NCBI GenBank assembly: GCA_029255685.2
Contig: CM055320.2
Location: 43,497,910 to 43,561,909 of the forward strand
From: Silene conica
Lineage: Eukaryota > Streptophyta > Magnoliopsida > Caryophyllales > Caryophyllaceae
Direction of reading: 5' to 3'
Length of the DNA: 64,000 nt
Position numbers and translations under genes: made by a program. The notes beneath the pieces were generated by a model, which saw nothing but the letters and a program-made list of their open reading frames with translations, was not told the DNA's origin and made no database searches. Below are positions 35,326 through 50,100 of the stretch, piece after piece; position 1 is the first letter of the stretch, and every line of letters starts with the position of its first letter.

Positions 35326-38193
35326 TGTAACATCCCGTATTTTCGTAAAATCTAATTTAATCGTTTTAAATTATTTTATGTAATAAAATAATATTTTAAT
35401 AATTTATTTCGAAAGATTTTAATTTAAAAGTAAGATCTGTCTTAAGAACCTCCAGTCCTTAAGACGAATGCAACTTGGCAAAGTTATATTCCCGACTTAA
35501 ATATTCATTTCATACCCGACTCAAGTATCCGTGTAAATATCCGCTCTATTTTACTTACTCGGAAAGGACAACTCACTTGTCCTCTTTATAAACAATATGT
35601 CGACATCTTATTTTCCAAGAAATCAATTTCACTGTAAAACAAGTTCATCACAAAACCTCCATTTTATTCATCTCTTTTTGAGGAATTCTTCATCATCCGT
35701 CGATCAAATCGAGGTAACGATAACATTTCCGGAATCCTTGTTCAATTTCCAATCCATCTATCACTTCCGTTTCTCAAATCCTCCATTTCGAAAATTGGCC
35801 TGTTTTACACAAATTCCGTTTTTGTGTTCTTAAACCCGTTTTCCATGTTTGTAGGTGAAGGATTGGACAACCCGGACATCGATAGCTACATTGTGGAGGA
35901 AGATCTTTAGCCGGAAAGCTTGAAAGGTGACGATAATGAGAAACTCGGCCTATTTGTGAATATTAGCACTTTTGTTGTGAATCTTGTCAAGGTTTCTGAT
36001 TTATGTTTGAGTTGATGATTTATGGACTTAGTAACATGTATAGGATTGTTCTTATGTGTGTAATTCATGCCCTTTGATGTTGAAACATGGTTATATGTTA
36101 TTTTCAGTTTTTCATATGTTAAGACGGATACATGAAATTAATCGTTTGAGGATTGTTTTGGGATTTATATGCTGTTAGGAAGTAGCATTTGGTGATTTGT
36201 AATGTTGAGAAAATAATACTTGTATCGATTCATGAGTTTTTGTGTCGATTTATTGAGGTTTATGTTTGGCTGGAAAACGCGATTTCAGCGACAGGCTCTC
36301 TGAGCCGGTCGACCGACCGGCCGCCGGTCGACCGGCTGAGAGCGCTTCTTGAGATTTTTTTTGATTTATGCGTAACATTGAGACCATAGGAAATAGGTCT
36401 CCCAGCCGGCAGACCGGCCGCTTGCCAGCCGGCTGGGAGTGCGTTATTGTTGATGCGTGTTCTCAAGATTTTAGGGAGGCTGAGTTCCCAGCCGGCCGAC
36501 CGGCTGCCTGCCGACCGGCTGGGAGTTCGTGTATTGTTTCAGAAGAAAGAAAAGGCTGAGGTGGTCACCAGCCGGCCGACCGGCTGCCTGCCGACCGGCT
36601 GGGGACCCCTGTAGGCTATTTTGAGGTTTTTCGTAATTTGATTGTAACTTTCAAACGGTTAATCGGTTTTACTTGAAACTTGTTTTGTGTACCTTTGACA
36701 TGTATTTGAGGTCCCCGGAGGATGGGCAACATTATATTGGGTTCGGGAATAGGGTAAGGATAGAGACCCCCCGGTCGGGCAACCGAAAGGGAAACCGGCT
36801 CTCCCTCATCTTGTTCTCGAGGTCAATTAAGTGTTGATTAGATGTTAAAGGTAGAACTATAGAGTAGTTCGTAGACTTGAATGATATTGCTTTGATGCGT
36901 ATTAAGTTATGCCTTAAGCTGGCCTCTGAACTTAATACGTGAACTGTTTGTCGTGTATGGGAACATGCGTTGAGTTTTCGCCTCTGAGTTCCATACATGT
37001 CTGTTTGTCGTGTCTGGGACATGCGTTGAGTTTTCGCCTCTGAGTCCAGACATGTATGTGTGATCGCGTCAGGACATGCCTTAAGCTGGCCTCTGAGTCT
37101 GACGAGTAGAGCAACTGCACGACGTGGCAGTCAGGTTGTCATACCTTACCCGGAGTGCAGGTGTTTGGTGCTAGAACATGCGTTGAGTTTTCGCCTCTGA
37201 GTCTAGTATCTTGTGATGTGGTAGGGGAACATGCGTTGAGTTTTCGCCTCTGAGTTCCTTACTTGTGTTAGTGAATTGAATGTTAGTCCATGCGTTGAGT
37301 TTTCGCCTCTGAGTCTAATGTTCAGTGATAGCCGGTCCATGCGTTGAGTTTTCGCCTCTGGGTCCTTGCTTGATATTGTGAACTTAGTATCTAGGTTATG
37401 CGTTAAGATGTCGCCTCTGAACCTTTATACTTGCTGAATTATTTAGTACCTAGGTTATGCGTTAAGATGTCGCCTCTGAACCTTTGTACTTGCTGTTTTA
37501 TATCTGCTTGCCTTGATGATGGTACAGTGTCAGATTTGCATAGTATGTTATTGTTGTTATATGAGTTGTGGTTAAATCATCCAAGGCATTGGATGACTCT
37601 TAGTTCGGTTTCATAAATAATTGGATTGAAAGACCCCCCGACTGGGTAACCAGTAGGGAAACCGGCTCTCCTTCCTATTTGTTTATGAAGTTAGTTGAGA
37701 GCCGTGCATGGTATTCGCATGATAGCAAGAGATCAGATGATGAGTTGTTTATGCTTCACATGTTGTTATATGTTGGAGTATTCTGTATTGTTTATATGTT
37801 ACGTGTTGTCACAAAAGGTGGCTAGGAGAACTCTAGTCACTCCCCACTGATTGTGGCGTACATGTTTTCATGTATGTAGGTACATGCTGGTTGGAGCAGG
37901 GGTTTCACGAGAGCTAGCGAGCGATGATCCGTTCATCATGACTTACCTTATGTCGTTTAGCTGGACTCGTAGTTTGTTACATTTGTTTTGGTGCCGGTAG
38001 GGATGTTCCATCCCCGGCTGATGTATATATATCATTTCAGTACTTAGAACTGTTACTTATCTATTTGGTTTCAGTTTCAGTTTACGTTTCAGTCTAAGAC
38101 TTCTCGCATGTTTTATCTTTAAAAAGTTTTGATTCCGCTGCATTTTTGGTACTTTTATGTGTTTATATTTCCGCTTTCGCGAGGGGTTTTACA
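35326..38193 (+). repeat. 3' LTR (2,868 bp)
   Basis: Same length as the 5' LTR, TGTAACATCC to GGTTTTACA. Differences seen by eye: A/G in CATCCCRTATT, C/T in AAGATCYGTC, C/T in CCGCTYTATTT or its C form, C/A in TTCATCMTCCG, T/G in GAGTTCKTGTA, A/G in CTCTGRGTCC and A/G in GTTTTRATTCC. It repeats the GC palindromes (from 36298), the GNRA hairpins and the stem-loop array (36896-37489). The change in CTCTGRGTCC falls at the end of the core of stem-loop unit 8. Confidence 0.97.
36896..37489 (+). repeat. Stem-loop array, 3' LTR copy
   Basis: A copy of 29361-29954 shifted by 7,535 bases. All arms are unchanged; one A-to-G change hits the end of the unit-8 core. Because LTRs are copied from one template at insertion, this is not independent evidence for the fold. 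Confidence 0.7.
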
Positions 38194-38198
38194 CCTTA
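38194..38198. repeat. LTR-element target-site duplication, right copy
   Basis: CCTTA directly follows the 3' LTR and matches 27786-27790. The sequence then runs on as satellite monomer m7. Confidence 0.93.
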
Positions 38199-41100
38199 TT
38201 TCGTGAAATTTAGACTTAAAATGTTTGTTTGCTCACAAAATGGATAATTTCTTATTTCGTGAATTTCGGACCTTAATTTGTGAAACCAGGACCTTATTTC
38301 GTGAAATTTGGAATTAAAATGTTTGTTCAATCACGAAATGTTTAATTTCTTATTTTGTGGATCTTGGACCTTAATTTGTGAAACCGGAACTTTATTTCGT
38401 GAAACTTGGACTTAAAATGTTTGTTCACTCACGAAATGTTTAATTTCTTATTTCGTGAATCTTGGACCTTAATTTGTGAAATCGAGACCTTATTTCGTGA
38501 AACTTAGACTTAAAATGTTTGTTTGCTCACAAAATGGATAATTTCTTATTTCGTGAATTTCGGACCTTAATTTGTGAAACCGAAACCTTATTTCGTGAAA
38601 CTTGTATTTAAAATATTTGTTTACTCACGAAATATATAATTTCTTATTTCGCGAATCAAGGACCTTAATTTTTGAAACCGAAACCTTATTTCGTGAAACT
38701 TTGAATTAAAATGTTTGGTCACTCACAAAATGTTTAATTTCTTATTTCGTGAATCTTGGACCTTAATTCGTGAAACTGGGACCTTATTTCGTGAAACTTG
38801 GACTTAGAATATTTGTTTACTCACAAAATGTTTAATTTCTTATTTTGTGAATCTTCGACCTTAATTTGTGAACTCGGGACCTTATTTCGTGAAACTTAGA
38901 CTTAAAATGTTTGTTTGCTCACAAAATGGATAATTTCTTATTTCGTGAATTTCGGACCTTAATTTGTGAAACCAGAACCTTATTTCGTGAAATTTGGAAT
39001 TAAAATGTTTGTTCAATCACGAAATGTTTAATTTCTTATTTTGTGGATCTTGGACCTTAATTTGTGAAACCGGAACTTTATTTCGTGAAACTTGGACTTA
39101 AAATGTTTGTTCACTCACGAAATGTTTAATTTCTTATTTCGTGAATCTTGGACCTTAATTTGTGAAATCGAGACCTTATTTCGTGAAACTTAGACTTAAA
39201 ATGTTTGTTTGCTCACAAAATGGATAATTTCTTATTTCGTGAATTTCGGACCTTAATTTGTGAAACCGAAACCTTATTTCGTGAAACTTGTATTTAAAAT
39301 GTTTGTTTACTCACGAAATATATAATTTCTTATTTCGCGAATCAAGGACCTTAATTTGTGAAACCGAAACCTTATTTCGTGAAACTTTGAATTAAAATGT
39401 TTGGTCACTCACAAAATGTTTAATTTCTTATTTCGTGAATCTTGGACCTTAATTCGTGAAACTGGGACCTTATTTCGTGAAACTTGGACTTAGAATATTT
39501 GTTTACTCACAAAATGTTTAATTTCTTATTTTGTGAATCTTCGACCTTAATTTGTGAACTCGGGACCTTATTTCGTGAAACTTAGACTTAAAATGTTTGT
39601 TTGCTCACAAAATGGATAATTTCTTATTTCGTGAATTTCGGACCTTAATTTGTGAAACCAGAACCTTATTTCGTGAAATTTGGAATTAAAATGTTTGTTC
39701 AATCACGAAATGTTTAATTTCTTATTTTGTGGATCTTGGACCTTAATTTGTGAAACCCGAACTTTATTTCGTGAAACTTGGACTTAAAATGTTTGTTCAC
39801 TCACGAAATGTTTAATTTCTTATTTCGTGAATCTTGGACCTTAATTTGTGAAATCGAGACCTTATTTCGTGAAACTTAGACTTAAAATGTTTGTTTGCTC
39901 ACAAAATGGATAATTTCTTATTTCGTGAATTTCGGACCTTAATTTGTGAAACCGAAACCTTATTTCGTGAAACTTGTATTTAAAATGTTTGTTTACTCAC
40001 GAAATATATAATTTCTTATTTCGCGAATCAAGGACCTTAATTTGTGAAACCGAAACCTTATTTCGTGAAACTTTGAATTAAAATGTTTGGTCACTCACAA
40101 AATGTTTAATTTCTTATTTCGTGAATCTTGGACCTTAATTCGTGAAACTGGGACCTTATTTCGTGAAACTTGGACTTAGAATATTTGTTTACTCACAAAA
40201 TGTTTAATTTCTTATTTTGTGAATCTTCGACCTTAATTTGTGAACTCGGGACCTTATTTCGTGAAACTTAGACTTAAAATGTTTGTTTGCTCACAAAATG
40301 GATAATTTCTTATTTCGTGAATTTCGGACCTTAATTTGTGAAACCAGAACCTTATTTCGTGAAATTTGGAATTAAAATGTTTGTTCAATCACGAAATGTT
40401 TAATTTCTTATTTTGTGGATCTTGGACCTTAATTTGTGAAACCGGAACTTTATTTCGTGAAACTTGGACTTAAAATGTTTGTTCACTCACGAAATGTTTA
40501 ATTTCTTATTTCGTGAATCTTGGACCTTAATTTGTGAAATCGAGACCTTATTTCGTGAAACTTAGACTTAAAATGTTTGTTTGCTCACAAAATGGATAAT
40601 TTCTTATTTCGTGAATTTCGGACCTTAATTTGTGAAACCGAAACCTTATTTCGTGAAACTTGTATTTAAAATGTTTGTTTACTCACGAAATATATAATTT
40701 CTTATTTCGCGAATCAAGGACCTTAATTTGTGAAACCGAAACCTTATTTCGTGAAACTTTGAATTAAAATGTTTGGTCACTCACAAAATGTTTAATTTCT
40801 TATTTCGTGAATCTTGGACCTTAATTCGTGAAACTGGGACCTTATTTCGTGAAACTTGGACTTAGAATATTTGTTTACTCACAAAATGTTTAATTTCTTA
40901 TTTTGTGAATCTTCGACCTTAATTTGTGAACTCGGGACCTTATTTCGTGAAACTTAGACTTAAAATGTTTGTTTGCTCACAAAATGGATAATTTCTTATT
41001 TCGTGAATTTCGGACCTTAATTTGTGAAACCAGAACCTTATTTCGTGAAATTTGGAATTAAAATGTTTGTTCAATCACGAAATGTTTAATTTCTTATTTT

Positions 41101-44100
41101 GTGGATCTTGGACCTTAATTTGTGAAACCCGAACTTTATTTCGTGAAACTTGGACTTAAAATGTTTGTTCACTCACGAAATGTTTAATTTCTTATTTCGT
41201 GAATCTTGGACCTTAATTTGTGAAATCGAGACCTTATTTCGTGAAACTTAGACTTAAAATGTTTGTTTGCTCACAAAATGGATAATTTCTTATTTCGTGA
41301 ATTTCGGACCTTAATTTGTGAAACCGAAACCTTATTTCGTGAAACTTGTATTTAAAATGTTTGTTTACTCACGAAATATATAATTTCTTATTTCGCGAAT
41401 CAAGGACCTTAATTTGTGAAACCGAAACCTTATTTCGTGAAACTTTGAATTAAAATGTTTGGTCACTCACAAAATGTTTAATTTCTTATTTCGTGAATCT
41501 TGGACCTTAATTCGTGAAACTGGGACCTTATTTCGTGAAACTTGGACTTAGAATATTTGTTTACTCACAAAATGTTTAATTTCTTATTTTGTGAATCTTC
41601 GACCTTAATTTGTGAACTCGGGACCTTATTTCGTGAAACTTAGACTTAAAATGTTTGTTTGCTCACAAAATGGATAATTTCTTATTTCGTGAATTTCGGA
41701 CCTTAATTTGTGAAACCAGAACCTTATTTCGTGAAATTTGGAATTAAAATGTTTGTTCAATCACGAAATGTTTAATTTCTTATTTTGTGGATCTTGGACC
41801 TTAATTTGTGAAACCGGAACTTTATTTCGTGAAACTTGGACTTAAAATGTTTGTTCACTCACGAAATGTTTAATTTCTTATTTCGTGAATCTTGGACCTT
41901 AATTTGTGAAATCGAGACCTTATTTCGTGAAACTTAGACTTAAAATGTTTGTTTGCTCACAAAATGGATAATTTCTTATTTCGTGAATTTCGGACCTTAA
42001 TTTGTGAAACCGAAACCTTATTTCGTGAAACTTGTATTTAAAATGTTTGTTTACTCACGAAATATATAATTTCTTATTTCGCGAATCAAGGACCTTAATT
42101 TGTGAAACCGAAACCTTATTTCGTGAAACTTTGAATTAAAATGTTTGTTCACTCACAAAATGTTTAATTTCTTATTTCGTGAATCTTGGACCTTAATTCG
42201 TGAAACCGGGACCTTATTTCGTGAAACTTGGACTTAAAATATTTTTTTACTCACAAAATGTTTAATTTCTTATTTTGTGAATCTTCGACCTTAATTTGTG
42301 AACTCGGGACCTTATTTCGTGAAATTTAGACTTAAAATGTTTGTTTGTTCACAAAATGGATAATTTCTTATTTCGTGAATTTCGGACCTTAATTTGTGAA
42401 ACCAGAACCTTATTTCGTGAAATTTGGAATTAAAATGTTTGTTCAATCACGAAATGTTTAATTTCTTATTTTGTGGATCTTGGACCTTAATTTGTGAAAC
42501 AAGAACTTTATTTCGTGAAACTTGGACTTAAAATGTTTGTTCACTCACGAAATGTTTAATTTCTTATTTCGTGAATCTTGGACCTTAATTTGTGAAATCG
42601 AGACCTTATTTCGTGAAACTTAGACTTAAAATGTTTGTTTGCTCACAAAATGGATAATTTCTTATTTCGTGAATTTCGGACCTTAATTTGTGAAACCGAA
42701 ACCTTATTTCGTGAAACTTGTATTTAAAATATTTGTTTACTCACGAAATATATAATTTCTTATTTCGCGAATCAAGGACCGTAATTTTTGAAACCGAAAC
42801 CTTATTTCGTGAAACTTTGAATTAAAATGTTTGGTCACTCACAAAATGTTTAATTTCTTATTTCGTGAATCTTGGACCTTAATTCGTGAAACTGGGACCT
42901 TATTTCGTGAAACTTGGACTTAGAATATTTGTTTACTCACAAAATGTTTAATTTCTTATTTTGTGAATCTTCGACCTTAATTTGTGAACTCGGGACCTTA
43001 TTTCGTGAAACTTAGACTTAAAATGTTTGTTTGCTCACAAAATGGATAATTTCTTATTTCGTGAATTTCGGACCTTAATTTGTGAAACCAGAACCTTATT
43101 TCGTGAAATTTGGAATTAAAATGTTTGTTCAATCACGAAATGTTTAATTTCTTATTTTGTGGATCTTGGACCTTAATTTGTGAAACCGGAACTTTATTTC
43201 GTGAAACTTGGACTTAAAATGTTTGTTCACTCACGAAATGTTTAATTTCTTATTTCGTGAATCTTGGACCTTAATTTGTGAAATCGAGACCTTATTTCGT
43301 GAAACTTAGACTTAAAATGTTTGTTTGCTCACAAAATGGATAATTTCTTATTTCGTGAATTTCGGACCTTAATTTGTGAAACCGAAACCTTATTTCGTGA
43401 AACTTGTATATAAAATGTTTGTTTACTCACGAAATATATAATTTCTTATTTCGCGAATCAAGGACCTTAATTTGTGAAACCGAAACCTTATTTCGTGAAA
43501 CTTTGAATTAAAATGTTTGTTCACTCACAAAATGTTTAATTTCTTATTTCGTGAATCTTGGACCTTAATTCGTGAAACCGGGACCTTATTTCGTGAAACT
43601 TGGACTTAGAATATTTGTTTACTCACAAAATGTTTAATTTCTTATTTTGTGAATCTTCGACCTTAATTTGTGAACTCGGGACCTTATTTCGTGAAATTTA
43701 GACTTAAAATGTTTGTTTGCTCACAAAATGGATAATTTCTTATTTCGTGAATTTCGGACCTTAATTTGTGAAACCAGAACCTTATTTCGTGAAATTTGGA
43801 ATTAAAATGTTTGTTCAATCACGAAATGTTTAATTTCTTATTTTGTGGATCTTGGACCTTAATTTGTGAAACCGGAACTTTATTTCGTGAAACTTGGACT
43901 TAAAATGTTTGTTCACTCACGAAATGTTTAATTTCTTATTTCGTGAATCTTGGACCTTAATTTGTGAAATCGAGACCTTATTTCGTGAAACTTAGACTTA
44001 AAATGTTTGTTTGCTCACAAAATGGATAATTTCTTATTTCGTGAATTTCGGACCTTAATTTGTGAAACCGAAACCTTATTTCGTGAAACTTGTATTTAAA

Positions 44101-47100
44101 ATATTTGTTTACTCAAGAAATATATAATTTCTTATTTCGCGAATCAAGGACCTTAATTTTTGAAACCGAAACCTTATTTCGTGAAACTTTGAATTAAAAT
44201 GTTTGGTCACTCACAAAATGTTTAATTTCTTATTTCGTGAATCTTGGACCTTAATTCGTGAAACTGGGACCTTATTTCGTGAAACTTGGACTTAGAATAT
44301 TTGTTTACTCACAAAATGTTTAATTTCTTATTTTGTGAATCTTCGACCTTAATTTGTGAACTCGGGACCTTATTTCATGAAACTTAGACTTAAAATGTTT
44401 GTTTGCTCACAAAATGGATAATTTCTAATTTCGTGAATTTCGGACCTTAATTTGTGAAACCAGAACCTTATTTCGTGAAATTTGGAATTAAAATGTTTGT
44501 TCAATCACGAAATGTTTAATTTCTTATTTTGTGGATCTTGGACCTTAATTTGTGAAACCGGAACTTTATTTCGTGAAACTTGGACTTAAAATGTTTGTTC
44601 ACTCACGAAATGTTTAATTTCTTATTTTGTGAATCTTGGACCTTAATTTGTGAAATCGAGACCTTATTTCGTGAAACTTAGACTTAAAATGTTTGTTTGC
44701 TCACAAAATGGATAATTTCTTATTTCGTGAATTTCGGACCTTAATTTGTGAAACCGAAACCTTATTTCGTGAAACTTGTATTTAAAATGTTTGTTTACTC
44801 ACGAAATATATAATTTCTTATTTCGCGAATCAAGGACCTTAATTTGTGAAACCGAAACCTTATTTCGTGAAACTTTGAATTAAAATGTTTGTTCACTCAC
44901 AAAATGTTTAATTTCTTATTTCGTGAATCTTGGACCTTAATTCGTGAAACTGGGACCTTATTTCGTGAAACTTGGACTTAGAATATTTGTTTACTCACAA
45001 AATGTTTAATTTCTTATTTTGTGAATCTTCGACCTTAATTTGTGAACTCGGGACCTTATTTCGTGAAACTTAGACTTAAAATGTTTGTTTGCTCACAAAA
45101 TGGATAATTTCTTATTTCGTGAATTTCGGACCTTAATTTGTGAAACCAGAACCTTATTTCGTGAAATTTGGAATTAAAATGTTTGTTCAATCACGAAATG
45201 TTTAATTTCTTATTTTGTGGATCTTGGACCTTAATTTGTGAAACCGGAACTTTATTTCGTGAAACTTGGACTTAAAATGTTTGTTCACTCACGAAATGTT
45301 TAATTTCTTATTTCGTGAATCTTGGACCTTAATTTGTCAAATCGAGACCTTATTTCGTGAAACTTAGACTTAAAATGTTTGTTTGCTCACAAAATGGATA
45401 ATTTATTATTTCGTGAATTTCGGACCTTAATTTGTGAAACCGAAACCTTATTTCGTGAAACTTGTATTTAAACTGTTTGTTTAGTCACGAAATATATAAT
45501 TTCTTATTTCGCGAATCAAGGACCTTAATTTGTGAAACCGAAACCTTATTTCGTGAAACTTTGAATTAAAATGTTTGTTCACTCACAAAATGTTTAATTT
45601 CTTATTTTGTGAATCTTGGACCTTAATTCGTGAAACCGGGACCTTATTTCGTGAAACTTGGACTTAAAATATTTGTTTACTCACAAAATGTTTAATTTCT
45701 TATTTTGTGAATCTTCGACCTTAATTTGTGAACTCGGGACCTTATTTCGTGAAATTTAGACTTAAAATGTTTGTTTGCTCACAAAATGGATAATTTCTTA
45801 TTTCGTGAATTTCGGACCTTAATTTGTGAAACCAGAACCTTATTTCGTGAAATTTGGAATTAAAATGTTTGTTCAATCACGAAATATTTAATTTCTTATT
45901 TTGTGGATCTTGGACCTTAATTTGTGAAACCGGAACTTTATTTCGTGAAACTTGGACTTAAAATGTTTGTTCACTCACGAAATGTTTAATTTCTTATTTC
46001 GTGAATCTTGGACCTTAATTTGTGAAATCGAGACCTTATTTCGTGAAACTTAGACTTAAAATGTTTGTTTTCTCACAAAATGGATAATCTCTTATTTCGT
46101 GAATTTCAGACCTTAATTTGTGAAACCGAAACCTTATTTCGTGAAACTTGTATTTAAAATGTTTGTTTACTCACGAAATATATAATTTCTTATTTCGCGA
46201 ATCAAGGACCTTAATTTGTGAAACCGAAACCTTATTTCGTGAAACTTGGACTTAAAATGTTTGTTCACTCACGAAATGTTTAATTTCTTATTTCGTGAAT
46301 CTTGGACCTTAATTTGTGAAATCGAGACCTTATTTCGTGAAACTTAGACTTAAAATGTTTGTTTGCTCACAAAATGGATAATTTCTTATTTCGTGAATTT
46401 CGGACCTTAATTTGTGAAACCGAAACCTTATTTCGTGAAACTTGTATTTAAAATGTTTGTTTACTCACGAAATATATAATTTCTTATTTCGCGAATCAAG
46501 GTCCTTAATTGATGAAACCGAAACCTTATTTCGTGAAACTTTGAATTAAAATTATTGTTCACTCACAAAATGTTTAATTTCTTATTTCGTGAATCTTGGA
46601 CCTTAATTCGTGAAACCGGGACCTTATTTCGTGAAACTTGGACTTAAAATATTTTTTTACTCACAAAATGTTTAATTTCTTATTTTGTGAATCTTCGACC
46701 TTAATTTGTGAACTCGGGACCTTATTTCGTGAAATTTAGACTTAAAATGTTTGTTTGCTCACAAAATGGATAATTTCTTATTTCGTGAATTTCGGACCTT
46801 AATTTGTGAAACCAGAACCTTATTTCGTGAAATTTGGAATTAAAATGTTTGTTCAATCACGAAATGTTTAATTTCATATTTTGTGGATCTTGGACCTTAA
46901 TTTGTGAAACCGGAACTTTATTTCGTGAAACTTGGACTTAAAATGTTTGTTCACTCACGAAATGTTTAATTTCTTATTTCGTGAATCTTGGACCTTAATT
47001 TGTCAAATCGAGACCTTATTTCGTGAAACTTAGACTTAAAATGTTTGTTTGCTCACAAAATGGATAATTTATTATTTCGTGAATTTCGGACCTTAATTTG

Positions 47101-50100
47101 TGAAACCGAAACCTTATTTCGTGAAACTTGTATTTAAACTGTTTGTTTAGTCACGAAATATATAATTTCTTATTTCGCGAATCAAGGACCTTAATTTGTG
47201 AAACCGAAACCTTATTTCGTGAAACTTTGAATTAAAATGTTTGTTCACTCACAAAATGTTTAATTTCTTATTTTGTGAATCTTGGACCTTAATTCGTGAA
47301 ACCGGGACCTTATTTCGTGAAACTTGGACTTAAAATATTTGTTTACTCACAAAATGTTTAATTTCTTATTTTGTGAATCTTCGACCTTAATTTGTGAACT
47401 CGGGACCTTATTTCGTGAAATTTAGACTTAAAATGTTTGTTTGCTCACAAAATGGATAATTTCTTATTTCGTGAATTTCGGACCTTAATTTGTGAAACCA
47501 GAACCTTATTTCGTGAAATTTGGAATTAAAATGTTTGTTCAATCACGAAATGTTTAATTTCTTATTTTGTGGATCTTGGACCTTAATTTGTAAAACCGGA
47601 ACTTTATTTCGTGAAACTTGGACTTAAAATGTTTGTTCACTCACGAAATGTTTAATTTCTTATTTCGTGAATCTTGGACCTTAATTTGTCAAATTGAGAC
47701 CTTATTTCGTGAAACTTAGACTTAAAATGTTTGTTTGCTCACAAAATGGATAATTTCTTATTTCGTGAATTTCGGACCTTAATTTGTGAAACCGAAACCT
47801 TATTTCGTGAAACTTGTATTTAAACTGTTTGTTTAGTCACGAAATATATAATTTCTTATTTCGCGAATCAAGGACCTTAATTTGTGAAACCGAAACCTTA
47901 TTTCGTGAAACTTTGAATTAAAATGTTTGTTCACTCACAAAATGTTTAATTTCTTATTTTGTGAATCTTGGACCTTAATTCGTGAAACCGGGACCTTATT
48001 TCGTGAAACTTGGACTTAAAATATTTGTTTACTCACAAAATGTTTAATTTCTTATTTTGTGAATCTTCGACCTTAATTTGTGAACTCGGGACCTTATTTC
48101 GTGAAACTTAGACTTAAAATGTTTGTTTGCTCACTAAATGGATAATTTCTTATTTCGTGAATTTCGGACCTTAATTTGTGAAACCAGAACCTTATTTCGT
48201 GAAATTTGGAATTCAAATGTTTGTTCAATCACGAAATGTTTAATTTCTTATTTTGTGGATCTTGGACCTTAATTTGTGAAACCGGAACTTTATTTCGTGA
48301 AACTTGGACTTAAAATGTTTGTTCACTCACGAAATGTTTAATTTCTTATTTCGTGAATCTTGGACCTTAATTTGTGAAATCGAGACCTGATTTCGTGAAA
48401 CTTAGACTTAAAATGTTTGTTTGCTCACAAAATGGATAATTTCTTATTTCGTGAATTTCGGACCTTAATTTGTGAAACCGAAACCTTATTTCGTGAAACT
48501 TGTATTTAAAATGTTTGTTTACTCACGAAATATATAATTTCTTATTTCGCGAATCAAGGACCTTAATTTGTGAAACCGAAACCTTATTTCGTGAAACTTT
48601 GAATTAAAATGTTTGTTCACTCACAAAATGTTTAATTTCTTATTTCGTGAATCTTGGACCTTAATTCGTGAAACCTGGACCTTATTTCGTGAAACTTGGA
48701 CTTAAAATATTTGTTTACTCACAAAATGTTTAATTTCTTATTTTGTGAATCTTCGCCCTTAATTTGTGAACTCGGGACCTTATTTCGTGAAACTTAGACT
48801 TAAAATGTTTGTTTGCTCACAAAATGGATAATTTCTTATTTCGTGAATTTCGGACCTTAATTTGTGAAACCAGAACCTTATTTCGTGAAATTTGGAATTA
48901 AAATGTTTGTTCAATCACGAAATGTTTAATTTCTTATTTTGTGGATCTTGGACCTTAATTTGTGAAACCGGAACTTTGTTTCGTGAAACTTGGACTTAAA
49001 ATGTTTGTTCACTCACGAAATGTTTAATTTCTTATTTCGTGAATCTTGGACCTTAATTTGTGAAATCGAGACCTTATTTCGTGAAACTTAGACTTAAAAT
49101 GTTTGTTTGCTCACAAAATGGATAATTTCTTATTTCGTGAATTTCGGACCTTAATTTGTGAAACCGAAACCTTATTTCGTGAAACTTGTATTTAAAGTAT
49201 TTGTTTACTCACGAAATATATAATTTCTTATTTCGCGAATCAAGGACCTTAATTTTTGAAACCGAAACCTTATTTCGTGAAACTTTGAATTAAAATGTTT
49301 GGTCACTCACAAAATGTTTAATTTCTTATTTCGTGAATCTTGGACCTTAATTCGTGAAACTGGGACCTTATTTCGTGAAACTTGGACTTAAAATATTTGT
49401 TTACTCACAAAATGTTTAATTTCTTATTTTGTGAATCTTCGACCTTAATTTGTGAACTCGGGACCTTATTTCGTGAAACTTAGACTTAAAATGTTTGTTT
49501 GCTCACAAAATGGATAATTTCTTATTTCGTGAATTTCGGACCTTAATTTGTGAAACCAGAACCTTATTTCGTGAAATTTGGAATTAAAATGTTTGTTCAA
49601 TCACGAAATGTTTAATTTCTTATTTTGTGGATCTTGGACCTTAATTTGTGAAACTGGGACTTTATTTCGTGAAACTTGGACTTAAAATGTTTGTTCACTC
49701 ACGAAATGTTTAATTTCTTATTTCGTGAATCTTGGACCTTAATTTGTGAAATCGAGACCTTATTTCGTGAAACTTAGACTTAAAATGTTTGTTTGCTCTC
49801 AAAATGGATAATTTCTTATTTCGTGAATTTCGGACCTTAATTTGTGAAACCGAAACCTTATTTCGTGAAACTTGTATTTAAAATTTTTGTTTACTCACGA
49901 AATATATAATTTCTTATTTCGCGAATCAAGGACCTTAATTGATGAAACCGAAACCTTATTTCGTGAAACTTTGAATTAAAATGTATGTTCACTCACAAAA
50001 TGTTTAATTTCTTATTTCGTGAATCTTGGACCTTAATTCGTGAAACCTGGACCTTATTTCGTGAAACTTGGACTTAAAATATTTGTTTACTCACAAAATG

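Larger units (their letters stand above)
27791..38193 (+). mobile_element. Ty3/gypsy LTR retrotransposon, Tekay/Del-type chromovirus
   Basis: A complete 10,403-bp element: 5' LTR, tRNA-iMet primer site, leader, one gag-pol frame (gag, protease, RT, RNase H, integrase, chromodomain-like tail), polypurine tract and 3' LTR, flanked by CCTTA. The C-terminal block ([20 protein letters not shown]) and the long LTRs fit the Tekay/Del clade, whose integrase chromodomains are linked to integration into heterochromatin; insertion in a satellite array is consistent with that. LTR pairs differ at about seven positions, so insertion is recent. One in-frame stop in gag is the only obvious coding defect. 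It interrupts satellite monomer m7, and the two halves of that monomer join perfectly across the element. Confidence 0.97.
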
